From Larus michahellis (Eukaryota > Chordata > Aves > Charadriiformes > Laridae): DNA of 64,000 bases. The stretch is taken from contig NC_133930.1 in NCBI RefSeq assembly GCF_964199755.1, positions 35,638,652 through 35,702,651 on the forward strand, in the 5' to 3' direction. Of this stretch, positions 1 through 14,190 are shown in pieces; the first letter of the stretch is position 1, and every line of letters begins with the position of its first letter. The position numbers and the translations under genes were made by a program. A model generated the notes under the pieces. The model saw only the letters and a program-made list of their open reading frames with translations. It had not been told where the DNA came from and made no database searches.

Positions 1-3000
1 CAGCCTCAGGACAGACTCGCGTCACTGATGAGGGTATGGGGACCAGGTGAGCCTGCCTGAATCCAGACTGCAAGGGGGAGGACAGCTGTTGGGATGTGGG
101 GGCAGAGAGCATGAAAAACTGCCAAAAGTTCTGTGGAAGAGTCTTTTATCTATCATTCATACGACTACACTGTTGCTCTGTTGAGGTTTTGGTGCCTCCT
201 CAAAAACTAAAATTTTCCTTGTTCTGTGCATAGTTCTGGGATTTGCAATGGGGAAATATTGCCTATTAGGGTATCCAACAAAAGTTTTTATTGATTCAAA
301 AAATTTCTGGAGAAGGGCTCAAGGTAGCTGTGTTTGTGGCTGTAACCGAGATCCAAGGCTGTTTAAATAAGCTTTGTGACTGCTCACAATATCTGGCTAA
401 AGGATTACAGCTAAATATACATGCAGGTGGAGAAAATACTTTTGTCCTGATTCAGTGACTTACTTGATTTTCATTCTTATTTAAAAGACTGGAACAGGTA
501 TTCTGAAATAATCAGTCTTAATTCCATCCGTACTCTTTCGGTTTTCAGCTGGGTTTACTCTTGATATGGTCTGCTGAGAGCTGCAAAGAGAAACACTGCA
601 TTTTGAACTCCACCATGCCATTTGTATTCAATGAAGTTAGCTGATGGCATTTTACCTGCTGAGTTAATAAGTTTCAGGTAGCTGAATGTCCCACTATCGT
701 GTTTTACCCTCACCAGGAAACTCCATGGAAAGCTAGAAATTTTGTTAAGGACAGATACAGACTCAGCTCACAGTTCCTGCAAGGTTTTCCCTCCCACAAC
801 CCCCCTGTTACAACAGCCCTTCATCCTCAAGGGTCCCAGGTCCTCGGTCCTCAAAGGTACGTAGGTACATAGCAAAGTCTCTTTGGCTTCAGCTGGAGGA
901 GTCTCAAAACCTACCACCAACAGGTCCAATAATGCCTGAGGCTTTGGACCCAGCCTTTAAGTCTTTGCTCATGTGTGTCATCCTGATAAAGTTCCATGGG
1001 ACAACTCGCATAAGTAAGCGTCTGAACAGCTCGATTTCTTTGTGCTGCTTGTTAGTGCTTGTGTGCTTTGATATTCAATGTGTCTAAATCACCACACAGC
1101 ATTTTTATTTTTATTTTCATAAAATACTTGAATTACACTCATATGAAATATGCCTCTGGCCCCATACAGATGTTTCCAAAAAGCCTAATAACAAACAGAT
1201 CACAGGGCAGAAGAGCTCATATCCTTACAGTCACTTCCAAGCCTAACTGCTCTTCAGAGTTCTGATTACAAGAAAAGCCATGCTGCCGATGTTGCTTTAA
1301 CTGTGATGTTAAAATGAAAACTCATTGTTGTATCCCAGGGGGATTCAGGAACACTGACTTTGCTGCCCATCTGAAATGGGATAATGTTCTCTATTCCTAT
1401 CATGCGGGTATCAGTTCCAACTTGGAAGCCAGCCTTCTCTCATAATTCAAGCTGAGGCTATACTGATGCAAACCTTCTCAGATATTATAAGCCAGTATGA
1501 GCTCAAAAAAAGAATTCACTGCTCAAGGCCAAATAGCTTCAAAGCTAACAATCCTCCAGAGTCAGTGTGAAAGTGTTGAAACTGTCAATGTCAACTTACA
1601 CCATGCATAGTGAGTGTAAAACTTCAATAATGACATCATGGAGAAAAGGACAAAGGGCAGGCACTACACAGAAAAGTGCCAGTGCTCTTCAAATCTTTGA
1701 AACCTTCAAGGATTTATCTGGACTAACACTTCTACACATAGTCATTGGGGTCTTAGGCTATACTGATTAAGGATTTAGCTTATTCAAAGGCTCTCACTGA
1801 TAGCAAGGATGACAAGGTTTCAGCAGTTATATTGGATTCCATTAGCTTTCACTTAAAAAAACATACCCAAAACCCCTCAGGATCTTGGTCTTTTTTTTTT
1901 TTTTCCTGCCTCTCATTTTCTTTCTTTGTGTCAACCTTTATTTTTTTCTTTAACACACACACACACACACACTAATATATATTAATGTCTGGGTTTGATT
2001 CACAAACAGGTTTTGCAGCACTTATGGTCTCAGTTCTCAGAATGCAGATCCCAGAAGAATTGAATCAATTCTTCAGGAATTCCCTGAAGCACCACATAAC
2101 GTGTTCGCTCATTTCAGCGGCACTTGGGGCAACAGATACACTTTTAAAAGGGGGAAAATGTATTAGAGAAAAAGGGAAGGGTGTTCTAGTAAAGACCAGC
2201 TAATCAAGAGAGAAATTAAAAAGTGAGACTCGGTGTGGTTTTGGTGTCTGGGATAAGGACTTACCCTAATGTTTTGAGTGCAAACTGCAGAAGTGTTAAG
2301 TATAGTGAAGGACAGCCATCCTTCCTTTGTACCACGGTTTTCAGAAAGTAAGCCTCAGAAGAAGAGCAAAGAATTGGAAGAAGTGAAGAAGCGCAGGAGG
2401 AACATTCCCTCTCTCCTCCCTCTCCCTCTCTTATTTGTGAGAAAAGACAAAGAAGAGCACAGGTTGTACTGTGCACTGTGCAGACATGCAGTAATGGTTT
2501 AAGCCCCACGCTAAAAAAGCTTCCTTGAAAAGAGACAATTACCATCCCTTGTTTAACAGATGGCAAAAGCAAGACTAAGAAAGATTATTTAGGAATTATT
2601 TAATAATTTAATTAGCTTCCTATTATTCAAGAGCTTGTGACAGGGTACTGGATGCAGGCCACCTGACTCTTAACCCAGCACTTGAACCCTGAGCTCTTTC
2701 CTCTGTTATTTGCAGTTACCTTCATTGTTTCTTCTTTCCCCTGGCTCTGCTGTAGATACCACTGGTTTTCTGCCACCTCAGCTGCCCCAGTGCCCCTGTC
2801 ACAATGCAATTGCTTCACACGGGTCTTTCTGTGGTGCCATGGACGCCGTGCTGGTATACCATCACACTCACAGGGAGCTGGCAGATCCGACATGGGGCCT
2901 GCGGAAGACTCATGACCTTCTAAAGCAGCAGGTGCAAGCCAGGCAGTGAGACGTAAGAACTTCTGAACTGTCACTAGACATCTGCATTTGGGCCCACTCG

Positions 3001-6000
3001 TACAGGGTTACCTATGATATTCTCCAGGATTATCTGCGTTGTCGTGGAAAGAGCATGCACACATTCTAGAAAACAGTCTTCCGCATTGTAAAGATACAGT
3101 CAACAATGCAGCAGAGAGAACTTTTGGAATCCATCAAAGGCACCTATGCATACCCCATTATTACAGTCCAAGTAGCTTTTCACATATCAACAACACTCAT
3201 GTGAGACAAAGAAGGCCTTTCAGAAAAACAGAACCAGCTGACAGTTGTCCCTTTGTCACGCAGAGAAATATGAGGTCTAATGGGACAGTGGGACACAGTG
3301 CAGGGAGCTGGAAGTTATTGCAGTCTTATCCAGCTCTGGAACAGAAAATAGCAAAGCTAGATGTGTAGGTTACTCAGCCCATGCTAATAAGTTATGCTGA
3401 GAGGTAGGGTGTGGTCTTCTAATGCAGTTGTCCTCCTTTGAAGACCCTCAGGTGTGGGATAGAGCTGCAGATCTACTCTATCACAGGGAGGGTCTGTATG
3501 ATACCCTGGTCAGCAGCAGCCTGGAGGTACTCCATGTGGTTTGCAGGTTCACCTGGGAATGGGACCAATTCATAGTCACAGTGGCCAACTTTTCTGGGTT
3601 TTCTAGGGTGAGATTCCTATGGGATCCCATTCCCATGGGATGACTCTGGCACTTTTTGGACCAAGGGCTCCTTGATTCCTCTAACACCAGCATCCCATTT
3701 TGGCCCTTTGCAGAGCTCACAAATTTGCCACTGTGCCATAGAATCTCCTACTCCAGGTGCACCAGAACACCACTGTCCTGGGGCTCATGACCTCTGGGCT
3801 TTTAACAATATTCTGAGGGCTTATTTTTCCACATTCTTATTGTTGTTGTTGACTTAAACCAACTGCTTATTTTTCTTGCAGCATTTGGTCTCCTTAAGAA
3901 AGAAATTAGCACAAAAGGAATGAAGGGGTGAAGGGTTATCACAGCCATGGGAGTGGACAAGAACAAGGGGGAGGTGGGAATACTCTACTTCTTCTACAAG
4001 CTGTTCTCTTCTCTGCTAATGCACTTGTTGTTTTTGCTGAAGGGACTGCACCAAAATGCTGACTATTTAAACATTTATAAGGAAGGTTTCACATATATTC
4101 TGTGAAGTGATCGTCTTATACATGTTTTCTTTTGGGGTCGCTGTAATAATTGTGTACACAGGCACCTACACAGCTGAGTTAGCTGCTGCTGGAGTGTTTT
4201 TTCACTCACACTGACTTTACATCCACGTTAGGTCACTGGCTTCCTTCGATCTATCCCAGATTTGTGTAGTGAGATCAGAATGGGGCTGTGCTGGAGGAGT
4301 CTGCTTTTTCATTTTTAAATAAGGGCTATATAGCATGAGGAACCTACATCAAAATCAGAAAACTGGGCTTGCAAGTGAAAACTGTAATAGTTTAGTTTCA
4401 TTATGAGTGAAGAATTTAGAAGTTTGGGTTTGTTTTCCTGGGAAGAAATCTTCTTCCATATTCCTCACAGAGTTCTTACTGTGTGGTGTTTATGAGCTCA
4501 CTTTAGTGTAACCTTTCTTACCAGAGCCTGTCATACACACAGTTCTGGTGTCTGAGGGCTTACTGAAATCCCCTGCTATAGCTCTGTGAAGAACAAAATT
4601 CTCCTTGGGGCAGAGAGAAAGCACAATGTGGGACTGCATTTGAATGCCACTGGAGGGAATAAATACTTCTTAGTGACTTGCAAATCTGTGCCCATTCTCC
4701 CATAAAAAGTACCAAGCCCATTGTTCTATGCCTAGGTAACATTCCCTAATTCCATCCAGCTGGAAGAAATGGAGACAAGACAAAAAGTCAAACTGAGGTA
4801 TTCTGCTTCACTGATAATACCTGACCATTAATCCACTAAGACAGCTAAGGCACATAGGGATTTTAAGAACCTCCTGCCCTGGCTAATGCATTGTTCTGAT
4901 GCAAAGTTTAAAAATGAATACTGCTCAATACTAACCTGCTGCCCGAATGTCACCAGTTCATCTGCAGTTGTCCCAATATTTGGTGTATGAGCAACCCAAA
5001 TTTTGAAGAGGATCTTTCACTGTCAGTACCTGCCATTCTCGTTACAACTGCGTAAGTGGGAGTGCACGAAATATGCTTCACAAGTGGTGGGGCAGGGTGG
5101 ATTTTCATGCAGCCTCTGAAGGGTACATGGAAGTCTGCAATCAGGTCAAGGAATTAATTTCTGAGAGGGTAAGGGCAGATCAGATACACTGTCTCCTGGC
5201 TTCTCAGCAAATGAAGTGACCCATGCCATAGTAAGAAGCTGAGAGAAGGCAGTCTGTCTTTCCTTCAGTCCTACACCCAGTGCTTACTGATATTTTTCTA
5301 TGACTCTAAACTAATTCCCATCGCCAACTCATCCACCTGTCTGCATCTCCTGTTCCTTTTCCAATGGTTTCTAAATTATATCCTCTCTTTCATAGGTCTC
5401 ACAGAGACACACTCCTCTGGAAGCATTACCCCAGCTAGGAATGTTGAGTGAGGAAAGGCCTCATTAGCATCTCAGAAAGGCTGTTGTAGACCACCAGAAG
5501 CTTGGAGAGGGGGTACCACAGCCTAAACACCTATGTTCTATCCTTTAGGTCACTTCCATGTCAGTGGAGTAATACTGAACTGCACAACCTGAAACCTGCC
5601 CCTACAGCCCTAATATGCTTCCTCCAAGGAGGGATTCCTAGTCCTCACAACAGTATGGCAATCTGGTTATTTGCTCCCATCCAGCGGGCAAAATGAGGCC
5701 AACTAGATAGTGTCTATGAAAAATGGACACAGAAGAGACTGAGACGTGGTACATAATGCCAGAGAGGATAGTAAAGAGCTGAGAACAGCTGTACACCATT
5801 CCACACCCACTTGAGATTTCAAATCTTTGCAGTAGTTTTGCAAAGCAAAGCACTCTTCCCTCAAAACGCAGTAGGACACAGGAGTATATTCACAAGACCA
5901 GTCTTATGACTCTAAGTAATCACAGTCTTGCCCGTTGTGTAATGTCATCACTGAAAAGGCTGGTTGTACTAATAGGAAGTGATGGCTGATCCCATTTAAA

Positions 6001-9000
6001 GAAACATTTCTAAGAAGCAACAAGCGGTATAATATCAAGAGGACTTTTAGATTTCCGCATCCCTTCTCCTGGGGGCGCCTGCAGATAAAGGAGAAGGCAA
6101 GGAAAGTAAATGTTTCCTTTCTTTTTTTGGTAATCACTAAGTATAGTGCTGCAAATGCAGTTGCATTTGTCCTATAAATCACATAATCACTCAATAAAAA
6201 CAAAAAAGGTGTGTAGCAGCAAGGGAGAAAGAAAGAGTGGAAAATTCTGTGGGCTAATTATAGGAACATAGTGCTTCCTCTTTAGTTTGCAGGCTTCCAT
6301 AGTGTGTACATGGTGATAGTCTCTACTCAGCTCTCCTGGGATAAACTCAGAGTGGCTCAGCTAAGGGAAAGATTTCCCCAAATTTGTCCCCATGTGAAGC
6401 TGGACTAAGTACACAGTTCTCATTGGTAAAAGGTGATTAGCATGCAGATCTTACCACGTTGTTTACAGATGTTTTGCTGGAAGCCAAATCCTGCTTGATT
6501 TGCATCACTGTTTTCACCATTGTTAGCTTTGGCCTCTCCCTGAATTATGTTTGAATGTCTTTGGTCCATAAGATATCACAAATACCTAGTAAGATATGAT
6601 CTATACTGTATATGTTATCTCATAGGCAGAAAACAGTAAAACAAAGCAAAAAAATAGAGTTGCCCACAGACACAAGAACTAACATCTGACAAGAGCTGCT
6701 AGTTCCTAAAAATCAAGTTTATATTATTCTTTTCATGATCTCCCATTTCAAAGTCTAGCCCAGATGTGCACTGGTAGAAAAATCCTGTGGCTTCTCCTTT
6801 CCTGACCGTCCACCACAATCCACTGCATTGCTGTTGGGAGAGCGTGTCTCTACTAGCTGTGCTTAACTATCTTCTGCATGCAAATCATCAGCAGCATGTG
6901 ACCCACCCAGAAACAGCCCCAACATGCATATGTTCTTGGAAACAGGAATTATTCCTACTGATCAGCCTTATTCAAGAGTCTGTGTTCATGCTGGGTCTCA
7001 CCGAGAGCAGTATCTTTGGATACAGCTGAGTTCTGTGGGTTTTGAGCTGAAAGACAAGCCCATTCTTGCCCGAATGAAATGGACTCAGTACTGAGGGTGC
7101 AGCCATCATCTTTCTGGAGTTCTCTTCAGTGCAGTGTCTACATCAAGTGATATCAGCCTCTGATAACAGAAACCACTGTGTTTCCCCAAGCCTGGACTAA
7201 TCCTCCATGCCCTTTCAGTGTCATGACTACTAGTTTGCTTTTCCTAACAAAGCTTCTATACAGAACAAACAGTCATAAAGTCTGCTGGGCCTATTAACTA
7301 TTCAAACTGAATGTGGTTACCCATACACACACACACCCCAAAAGGCATGCACACATATATGTCCATGCACTGAAGTAAACGCATTGCACAAGGAATTGCA
7401 ATGGATATACAGTATTTCATACTGAAGCGTCAAGCTTGCCTTCTAAATCAGATACATCATCTATTGACTCCAGTGCTGTAAGTCACCCTTTGAAACAGAT
7501 GGCTTCCCTTGTGAATTAGACGGGGAGATCATCTACTAAATCATCTCCATATTGAATCCAATACAGCATACTGCAAAAAGAACAGCTCTACAAAACAACT
7601 ATACATAGAGGAGGTACTACAGTATCTCCAGTGGGTTATTGCTTCAAGGGCTGAGCACAGACAATACCCGGGCAGGTTGCTGGTGGCCTGCTTGTGTAGA
7701 CAATGAAAAGCTAATCAAGTGCTACGATAATGGCTCTGACAGATACTATCTCATAAACCTACTTGCAGTAGTTTAAAAGATAATCACCCCCTCCAGCTGC
7801 AGGGATGTGTGCCCATACCTCAGGTGCTCCAGTCCATGTCTGGTGTATTAATTTAAATCACCAAGCTGTGAACTGGAGCAGCTGAGGCATCGGCTCACCC
7901 CCCTGTTTTGTCCATTTTGCTGACTCTGCAGTGAGACTAACCCCAGTGGCAGGGATGGCACAGACAGCCAGGGCGGTACCACGGTAAGCTGCTAGAACTT
8001 GATTTGGCAGGGAATGCCTGTCAGGGCCCTACGGGTACAAAGAGCAAAAATTTTTAGTCAGGGAAGACATTTGCATAACATACATCAAAAGGGGAATATA
8101 AAGATACGCTTTCCCCCCATCCAGTGGAAATAATGGGTAAAGGCTCACCCTCATCTTGTGCGGGCCACTTTTCAGAGGCATGTGCTGCTATAGTCTCATT
8201 CTTTTTTCTCTCTGTAATCCTTGTCGCACAACTAAGTTTTTTTTTCGTTCCTCACTCATGCCCCCCGTGAAAGACAGCAGTATTCTCCGTGTGCTGTAAT
8301 TGGACTGACTGGCTGACTGATTCCTGTTCTCCCCTTGTGCAGCCCTGGGAACCTGGGAGAAAAAAGGTGGAACAACCAGCCACTCAAAAAAACCCCAGAC
8401 TATTTCAAAGGTTAAGGAGTAGAGCATGCAACTTCTGTCTGTTACAGACGACTGGGCATTGCAATTTGGATGTCTTGTTCCCAATACTTCCTTACTATGA
8501 TTGTCACAAGGATGACAAAGGGTGGGAAAGGAAAGCCATTCTCATTAAGGACTTATAAAGAGGATTTTTGTGAGGAGAGTATTACACATTCCTTTTTCTG
8601 AGGTGTGACAATGCTTCGGAAAACGAGATAGAGTGAGCCTAGCTTAAACTGTCTGAGGGACAGTAAATGTTGTGCATGTTCAGAAAACAAGCTGTGCATA
8701 CCCACATGCAGCTAAGTCAAGCAGTCTTTCTACCATTACCCTCAGTGTTGCCTGCAGTGGAAAGGGAATGCTCACACTGCCTCAGCGTGAGTAAGTCGGA
8801 ATTGATAATGATGCTCTTACTGGGTAAAAATGACCACTGCAGACAATGTGCAGTTAGTCTCACGGGCCAGCTTCTCTCCAGCTCAGCACACTTTTTTTAT
8901 TTGCATTTCCTTCGCCCTCTCCCAGAGCATGGACAAAGGAGCCGCTGATCTTGGTCACCAGTACCAAAGGATTTTAATATTCCAGTTACTCTGTCTATTT

Positions 9001-9955
9001 ATATCCTTAGTGACGTGTCCTCCCGTTTCTTCCCTCTCCTTTTTACTAACCCAGCCTGCACCAAGCCTTAGTCTGTCCCCACTCCTAATTGCAGTCTTCT
9101 GTGCTTCTCCTCCATGGGTTCCTCAGCAAAGGGGAACATCAAGAAACCCCTCTAAATTAGGAGGAGAGCATAGTGCAGAGTCAGCTCTCGTCCATTTGGA
9201 GCAATGCTGCTGCAGTGCTCTTCAGCATATCTGTCATCTGTGCTTCACTATTTCAGACATGACTACAACTGCATATTATTAATCATGTTCCTGCGAGGGC
9301 TAGCCAGAGTTCCAGCACTCCAGATAACTTGGGGCAGATAAGGAAGTATAATGGTCTTCTGCCAAAACCGTGCCAGTCAGTGGCAAAATCAACAACTCCT
9401 CCATCTAACTCTGATGCATTCATTGTATGGCTGGTGCAACACAAAGGAGGGTGGGAGGGTAAAGAAAAGATTCACCAAAAAGATTCCTTCATTTTGCCCA
9501 CCTGTAAAATGGGACCATTCAGGTTTGCATCAGAGGGCCAGGGGCGAGGAGGTGTAATATTTTAATTTCTTCCCCCTGCTTGGATTTCCAGATAAGACAC
9601 AATAAAAAATACGCAAAACATCCAATAATAGGGCCATCTTTAAAGGTTGCAAGACGTTTGCAAGCATGATAATTCATAAAATATTATACCTTTTGAGGTC
9701 TGAATTTGACTCAACTTCCATTCCAGTATCAAAACACAGTTCATCTTATGTTGTCCACTTTTAGCTGGTGCTACCCTCAGAATCTTTGCCTACCCTAGGG
9801 ATACAGTTTTTTTGTGAATGAATAAATCAATAAATAATCAAACCCCTGCATTTAGTGGTCACTGCTTCAACCCCTAGGGTGCTGACAAGGCTGAAAATCT
9901 TATGACAGATGGAAGGTGGTGACTGCTTTACACAATGGCCTCAGCCCTCTCTGAG
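1..9955. other. Non-genic region at the window's left end
   Basis: Unique sequence with no recognised exon, promoter or RNA gene. Frames of up to 150 codons (for example 8830-9282) have no domain and random composition. A short ACACACACAC run lies at 7325-7336. The only repeat-like trace otherwise is CCTGTAAAATGGGACC near 9500, a common MIR core word. Confidence 0.6.
1953..1972. repeat. (AC)n microsatellite beside T-rich sequence
   Basis: Ten AC units follow a T-rich stretch that begins with a run of T at 1891-1904. Confidence 0.9.
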
Positions 9956-9985
9956 CCATGTGGCACAGTGGTTAAAGATGTTATG
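9956..9985 (+). mobile_element. Possible MIR head fragment
   Basis: GTGGCACAGTGGTTAAAGATG resembles the MIR box A region; nothing clear continues beyond it. Confidence 0.3.
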
Positions 9986-10323
9986 GAATAATATGGTACC
10001 TTAAGCCTTGATACGTCAGCATGTCATGGCTGCTGTAAGCTACACTGGCAATATTGTTGAACTGTGTTTTATATTCCTTCTTAATCCTTCTGGGTTTGCC
10101 TACTCATTTATAGGTTTAACATATTAGAAAAAATGCAAAACTTCTTTAGTGTTTTTGCTGGCTCCGAAAAGTTGATCTACCAGGACTGGTGACTGATATA
10201 TTGAATTTGTCCCTTACGGTAATTGTTTAAATGTTATAGCAGCTTTAACATGTCATCTGTTAAACTTATTGGTGATGCAGCTGTTCAACGTGCAGTGTGG
10301 GTAATATTTACATGATTTACTGG

Positions 10324-10471
10324 GTGACGTACAGTTTTTGATTCAATAGTAATGTATTTGATTCAATAGGTGATGCATCTAATTCAACCGGGAGTCCATC
10401 TAATTCAAAGGTGATGCATTTGATTCACTAGCTGATGTACCTGATTTAGAAGGTGATGGATCTAGTTCACT
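10324..10471 (+). repeat. Degenerate 20-21 bp minisatellite, about seven units
   Basis: Successive units share the pattern GTGATGCATCTGATTCAATAG: units begin near 10324, 10349, 10369, 10389, 10410, 10430 and 10450. The most conserved words are GTGATG at the start and GATTCAA or AATTCAA at the end. Units differ at 3-6 positions and the first has a 5-base insertion, so the array is old. Confidence 0.8.
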
Positions 10472-13400
10472 GAGAACGATTCCAATTCCCCCATGCAAGG
10501 TATTTACTTCAGTCTGTGATGAATGAGCTTTAATAATAATACATGTTTCTCCGATAGTGGATGTATTGGCTTCAATTTATATCCCAAGCTTCCCAAATCT
10601 GGAGTGGAGTGACACCTTGCAGCCACGATTCAGGTGAGGATCACAAGCAGTGTGAAACATTAGCCACTAAAATAATGGGACCAAATTATGTGATAAAAGC
10701 CGTGTTTCCCAGATGAAATATTTTCACCAGATGTGATGTGGGGATACAAATGCCCTGTCACTGCTGTTATTGCTACCACAGTACATGACGAAAATCCCCA
10801 AATCCATTTACCTTTAGTGTCATTGCTGGGATTACATACTCAGTACTTATTTCCCCAGAGCTATGTGAGCTCTCAAATAGCGGCATCTGAACTAACAGCT
10901 CCACTCACCTCATTTTTGTGTGTGCTTTTATTTTGTTAGAGGTTGGCAAATATTTAGCCCTAGTGAAAATGGGGAAAAGGGTGTTGGTAAAAAGCAGTCT
11001 CACATGGGCTAAGGCGTGTGGGGACTCAGGCCTGTAGGACATACTGCAAGCCACCATTTCTGCACTGGGATCGCATCCTGGTGTGAACCTCTGGAAGCAT
11101 TAGCTTCACAAGCACCAGTCCATTGTGTTTCTGCTGGCTATTGCCTATCCTGGAACCCTTTGTGAATAGATCAGTCTCACTGCCCTGTCCACCTCTGGCT
11201 CCAGCTCCAAAATTAGTGGCAGGATCCTGTCTTCTTTGGATGATGGTTGAGATATTTTTGTCATGCAGGTTACATTTTCAGCCACAAATACGGTAGGAAC
11301 CTTTGCTTGCACACCTACAAAAACAAGGATCTCTTGTTGGACTTGTGTCTCTTATCTGTGTGGTGGCCACCTCGAGAGTTGTGTTTATTACTTGTACTAC
11401 AACAGTGCATAGGGAGGGGGACTCATTTCAGAAGGCCTGGGCTCAATCATGAAAGAAGATGTGCACCCATGCACAGCTACAAACCTGGAACAGTTTTTCA
11501 GTGGGATCTCGGAGCCTCAGAAAGCCTCTTTACTATACAAAGTAGCTCTCTTCTAGTCCCCAAACCAACTTTGTGGCTGCTCCTTCCTTATAACCTTTTG
11601 TTGCCCATATGCCCCATGAAGAATTACTCCTCCTGGGTGGTAGAAGCAGCAGCTGCAGCCTATCCAGCATATTTGCCTCCATTTTGTGCTCCACTTGGAA
11701 GGGTTCCCAGGGCAAATGTTTCACTCGTTGTGCCCTTGTTACTGCTCTTTGAGGCATACTCATTTTCTTGTGTGGGTGCAAGTTTTCTTCTTGTACCCAT
11801 GGCTGATCTGTCTGCCTTTTAAAGACTACTAAGCAAATAAATGACAGGGCATGTGTGTAGTGTTGCTATACAAGCCAGAGTCTCCAAATGCTAAAAACAA
11901 TGTGCTAAATACTAAAGTAGGTATCTAATCTTAAAATAAATAAATAAATAAGTATTCTTTCACACTTTATTGCTCCAGGCTGTGTCTAGAGATGTACTGA
12001 AGTTGTTGCAGGAGTCTTAAGTAGTCAGCTTTTTTCTATCCACTGAGTTTTCAGGGTTGAGATTCGTGCACCTCCATTTGGTATCATATGTTCAGACAGA
12101 ATACATTAACACATTAGTGTCTGATCTGGGGAAATAGGGCTGTTTTTCCATCTTTCATTCCTCTCTATATATTTCTCTTCCTTGCTTTCCTCCCTTCTTT
12201 CTAGTCATGGCAGTGATTGAAATCTGTCTTTTCCATTATGAGATACGCAGTGACATCCATCTGCTTCTCCTTAGTGCCCAGTCAGTAAAATATGTATTCT
12301 GTGCTCAGAGAATAAGTGTATTAACTGCCCTTTGCTGGTCTAATGAAGAAAATGAAGAGAAATAATAAGTCTGGGAAATTAAATGGCTTATAGTGATGGT
12401 GTCAGGTCTTACATAGAGTTCAAACTTTGGATACTACTTTCAAGGACTACAGATCTGCAATGACAAACACTGCTGCAATACTAGGGAAGAGCTTTAATAA
12501 TCTTCATCTCTTAAGTGGTTCCACTTGACACAACATACATCGCCAGCTCTTGTTGAATGTAATACTTGATAAGTTAAGCAGGGTCCACTTCTTAGTGATG
12601 GGAAAGCAAGAAAAATTCAGTCTCAAGTGCCTGGCATTTTTTAAATGACCTGGGTCTTTTAGAGAATCTACAAGACCAAGAAGGCAAGTATTGCTTCAGT
12701 TAGAGTACCTGCATTTTACAGGCACAGGTATGTCTGTATAGGCAGAACAAAACCCACTATTCACTTTTCATGTCATCAGGTACCTTCTCTCTCCCCTGCC
12801 AGTGTCCTCTCTTGTCTGGAAGGATATACATCCCATATTTCAGGTTTGGGTGCCGTGGAAGTCTCCGTTAAAATGAAAGGAAAACAAGAAACAGTTCTTG
12901 TCTTGAAATTTTCTCCAAGTTTGTTTGTTTGGTTTTGTGGGGGTTTTTTTTAGTTTTAGTTTTAGTTTTAATCAAAGCATTTAGCAAGTAACTCTGAGGC
13001 CAGAATAGGCTACATTGCAGGAACATCCTGCCTGTCCACTCCTGCACAGACTTCAAGTGTTCAAGATAGGCTCCAAGGTCCAGGCTTCTGAAGTTAATGC
13101 CATTTTATTTACAGGTGAATACCATTTCCAAACACTCCTCTCCTTTTTTTTTCGTAACAATTGAGAACTGGGGAAGAAAGGGGGGAAAAGGTACATTCCC
13201 TCAGGGCCGGGAGTGACTAGATATACAGCTAATTGTTTTGGCTACTTTTTAAAAACTTGTCCCAGGGGCTGAAAAGCTGATCCCACCAGCAGGCAGATAA
13301 GCAAATGAATTTGTCTCAGGCTTGATCTGTGCCTCCCAGACCTCCAAGAGTCTTTGCATGTTATAGGGTTTGGAAACTGTAGACAATGCAGTATCTCCTC

Positions 13401-14009
13401 TCGGCACAGAAGTGCCATAGGCACCGTCATTAGTTGAACACTGCCATTTTTACAGTTACAAACCCTGCCATGTTGCACAGAGGAGCTGCAGCTGCTGCTT
13501 CTTGGGGTACTGAGTAAAGCATACTCCTGTGATGGCCCCCAGAGACCCATGCACAGCATAGCTTATTGAAACAGATGGGTTGAGGGAGGGATGCTTCATC
13601 GACAAAGCACATTTGTCTAAATACAAGAAGAATGAAAACGCAGCACTTATCACTGGTGCTTAGTCTTAAATCCAGTGAAGTTTGGAATGGGGGAGATGAA
13701 TGCTGTGCTTGCCATAGTGTAATACACGAACATGTAAAAACCCCTTCTTCATTCCTCCTTGGGTTTTGAGCACATTCACTGCTTAATAAACCCACAGAAA
13801 GCAACCAGGCTCCCCCTGTGAGCAAGCTGAGAGATAAAGCAGAGCATTTAGATCACGGTGAGCTCATTCTAGCTATGCCCTTTGCCACCATGTCGTGGAA
13901 GCACAGTGCAGAGCCCTCACAACAACACCCGGATGTTGCCCTTAGAGCTTCTTATTTTTGATACCTGGAACAGACTACCATTATCTTGGTTGTTTCTGGG
14001 TCTTTCACT
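10472..14009. other. Non-genic region
   Basis: Contains a 191-codon plus frame at 11247-11822 with Leu/Cys/Pro-rich, domain-free sequence that I judge a chance ORF, an (AAAT)n run at 11933-11951 and three TTTTAG units near 12951-12970. A faint MIR-like core sits near 12330-12440. Confidence 0.6.
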
Positions 14010-14190
14010 TAAGACTATCACAACATTCACAAACACTGTGAAGTGTGGAGATAATTGTCTTCCATGTTTATATAGGTGGGGAAACTGAGGAAAAATTGCA
14101 CAGTGGTATTAATAGGAGAGAGAGGTAGAACCTGGAACTAAATTCTGCTCTTCCACCCTTATTTGGGTCTTCAGAATCTATTATTCTGCC
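14010..14190 (-). mobile_element. MIR-like SINE relic, minus orientation
   Basis: The segment reads CACAACATTCACAAACACTG, then TATAGGTGGGGAAACTGAGG, then AGAGAGAGGTAGAACCTGGAACT and ATTCTGCTCTTCCACCC. This is the order of the MIR core and head in reverse complement. It is diverged but collinear. Confidence 0.65.

Noticed and set aside
8830..9282. 150-codon plus frame with Leu/Ser/Pro-rich stretch
   Set aside because: No domain or signal-peptide logic; composition follows the pyrimidine-rich DNA.
11247..11822. 191-codon plus-strand ORF
   Set aside because: Biased Leu/Cys/Pro composition, no recognisable family and no flanking exon signals.
12951..12970. TTTTAG units resembling a telomere-like repeat
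   Set aside because: Only three units and not the vertebrate TTAGGG motif.
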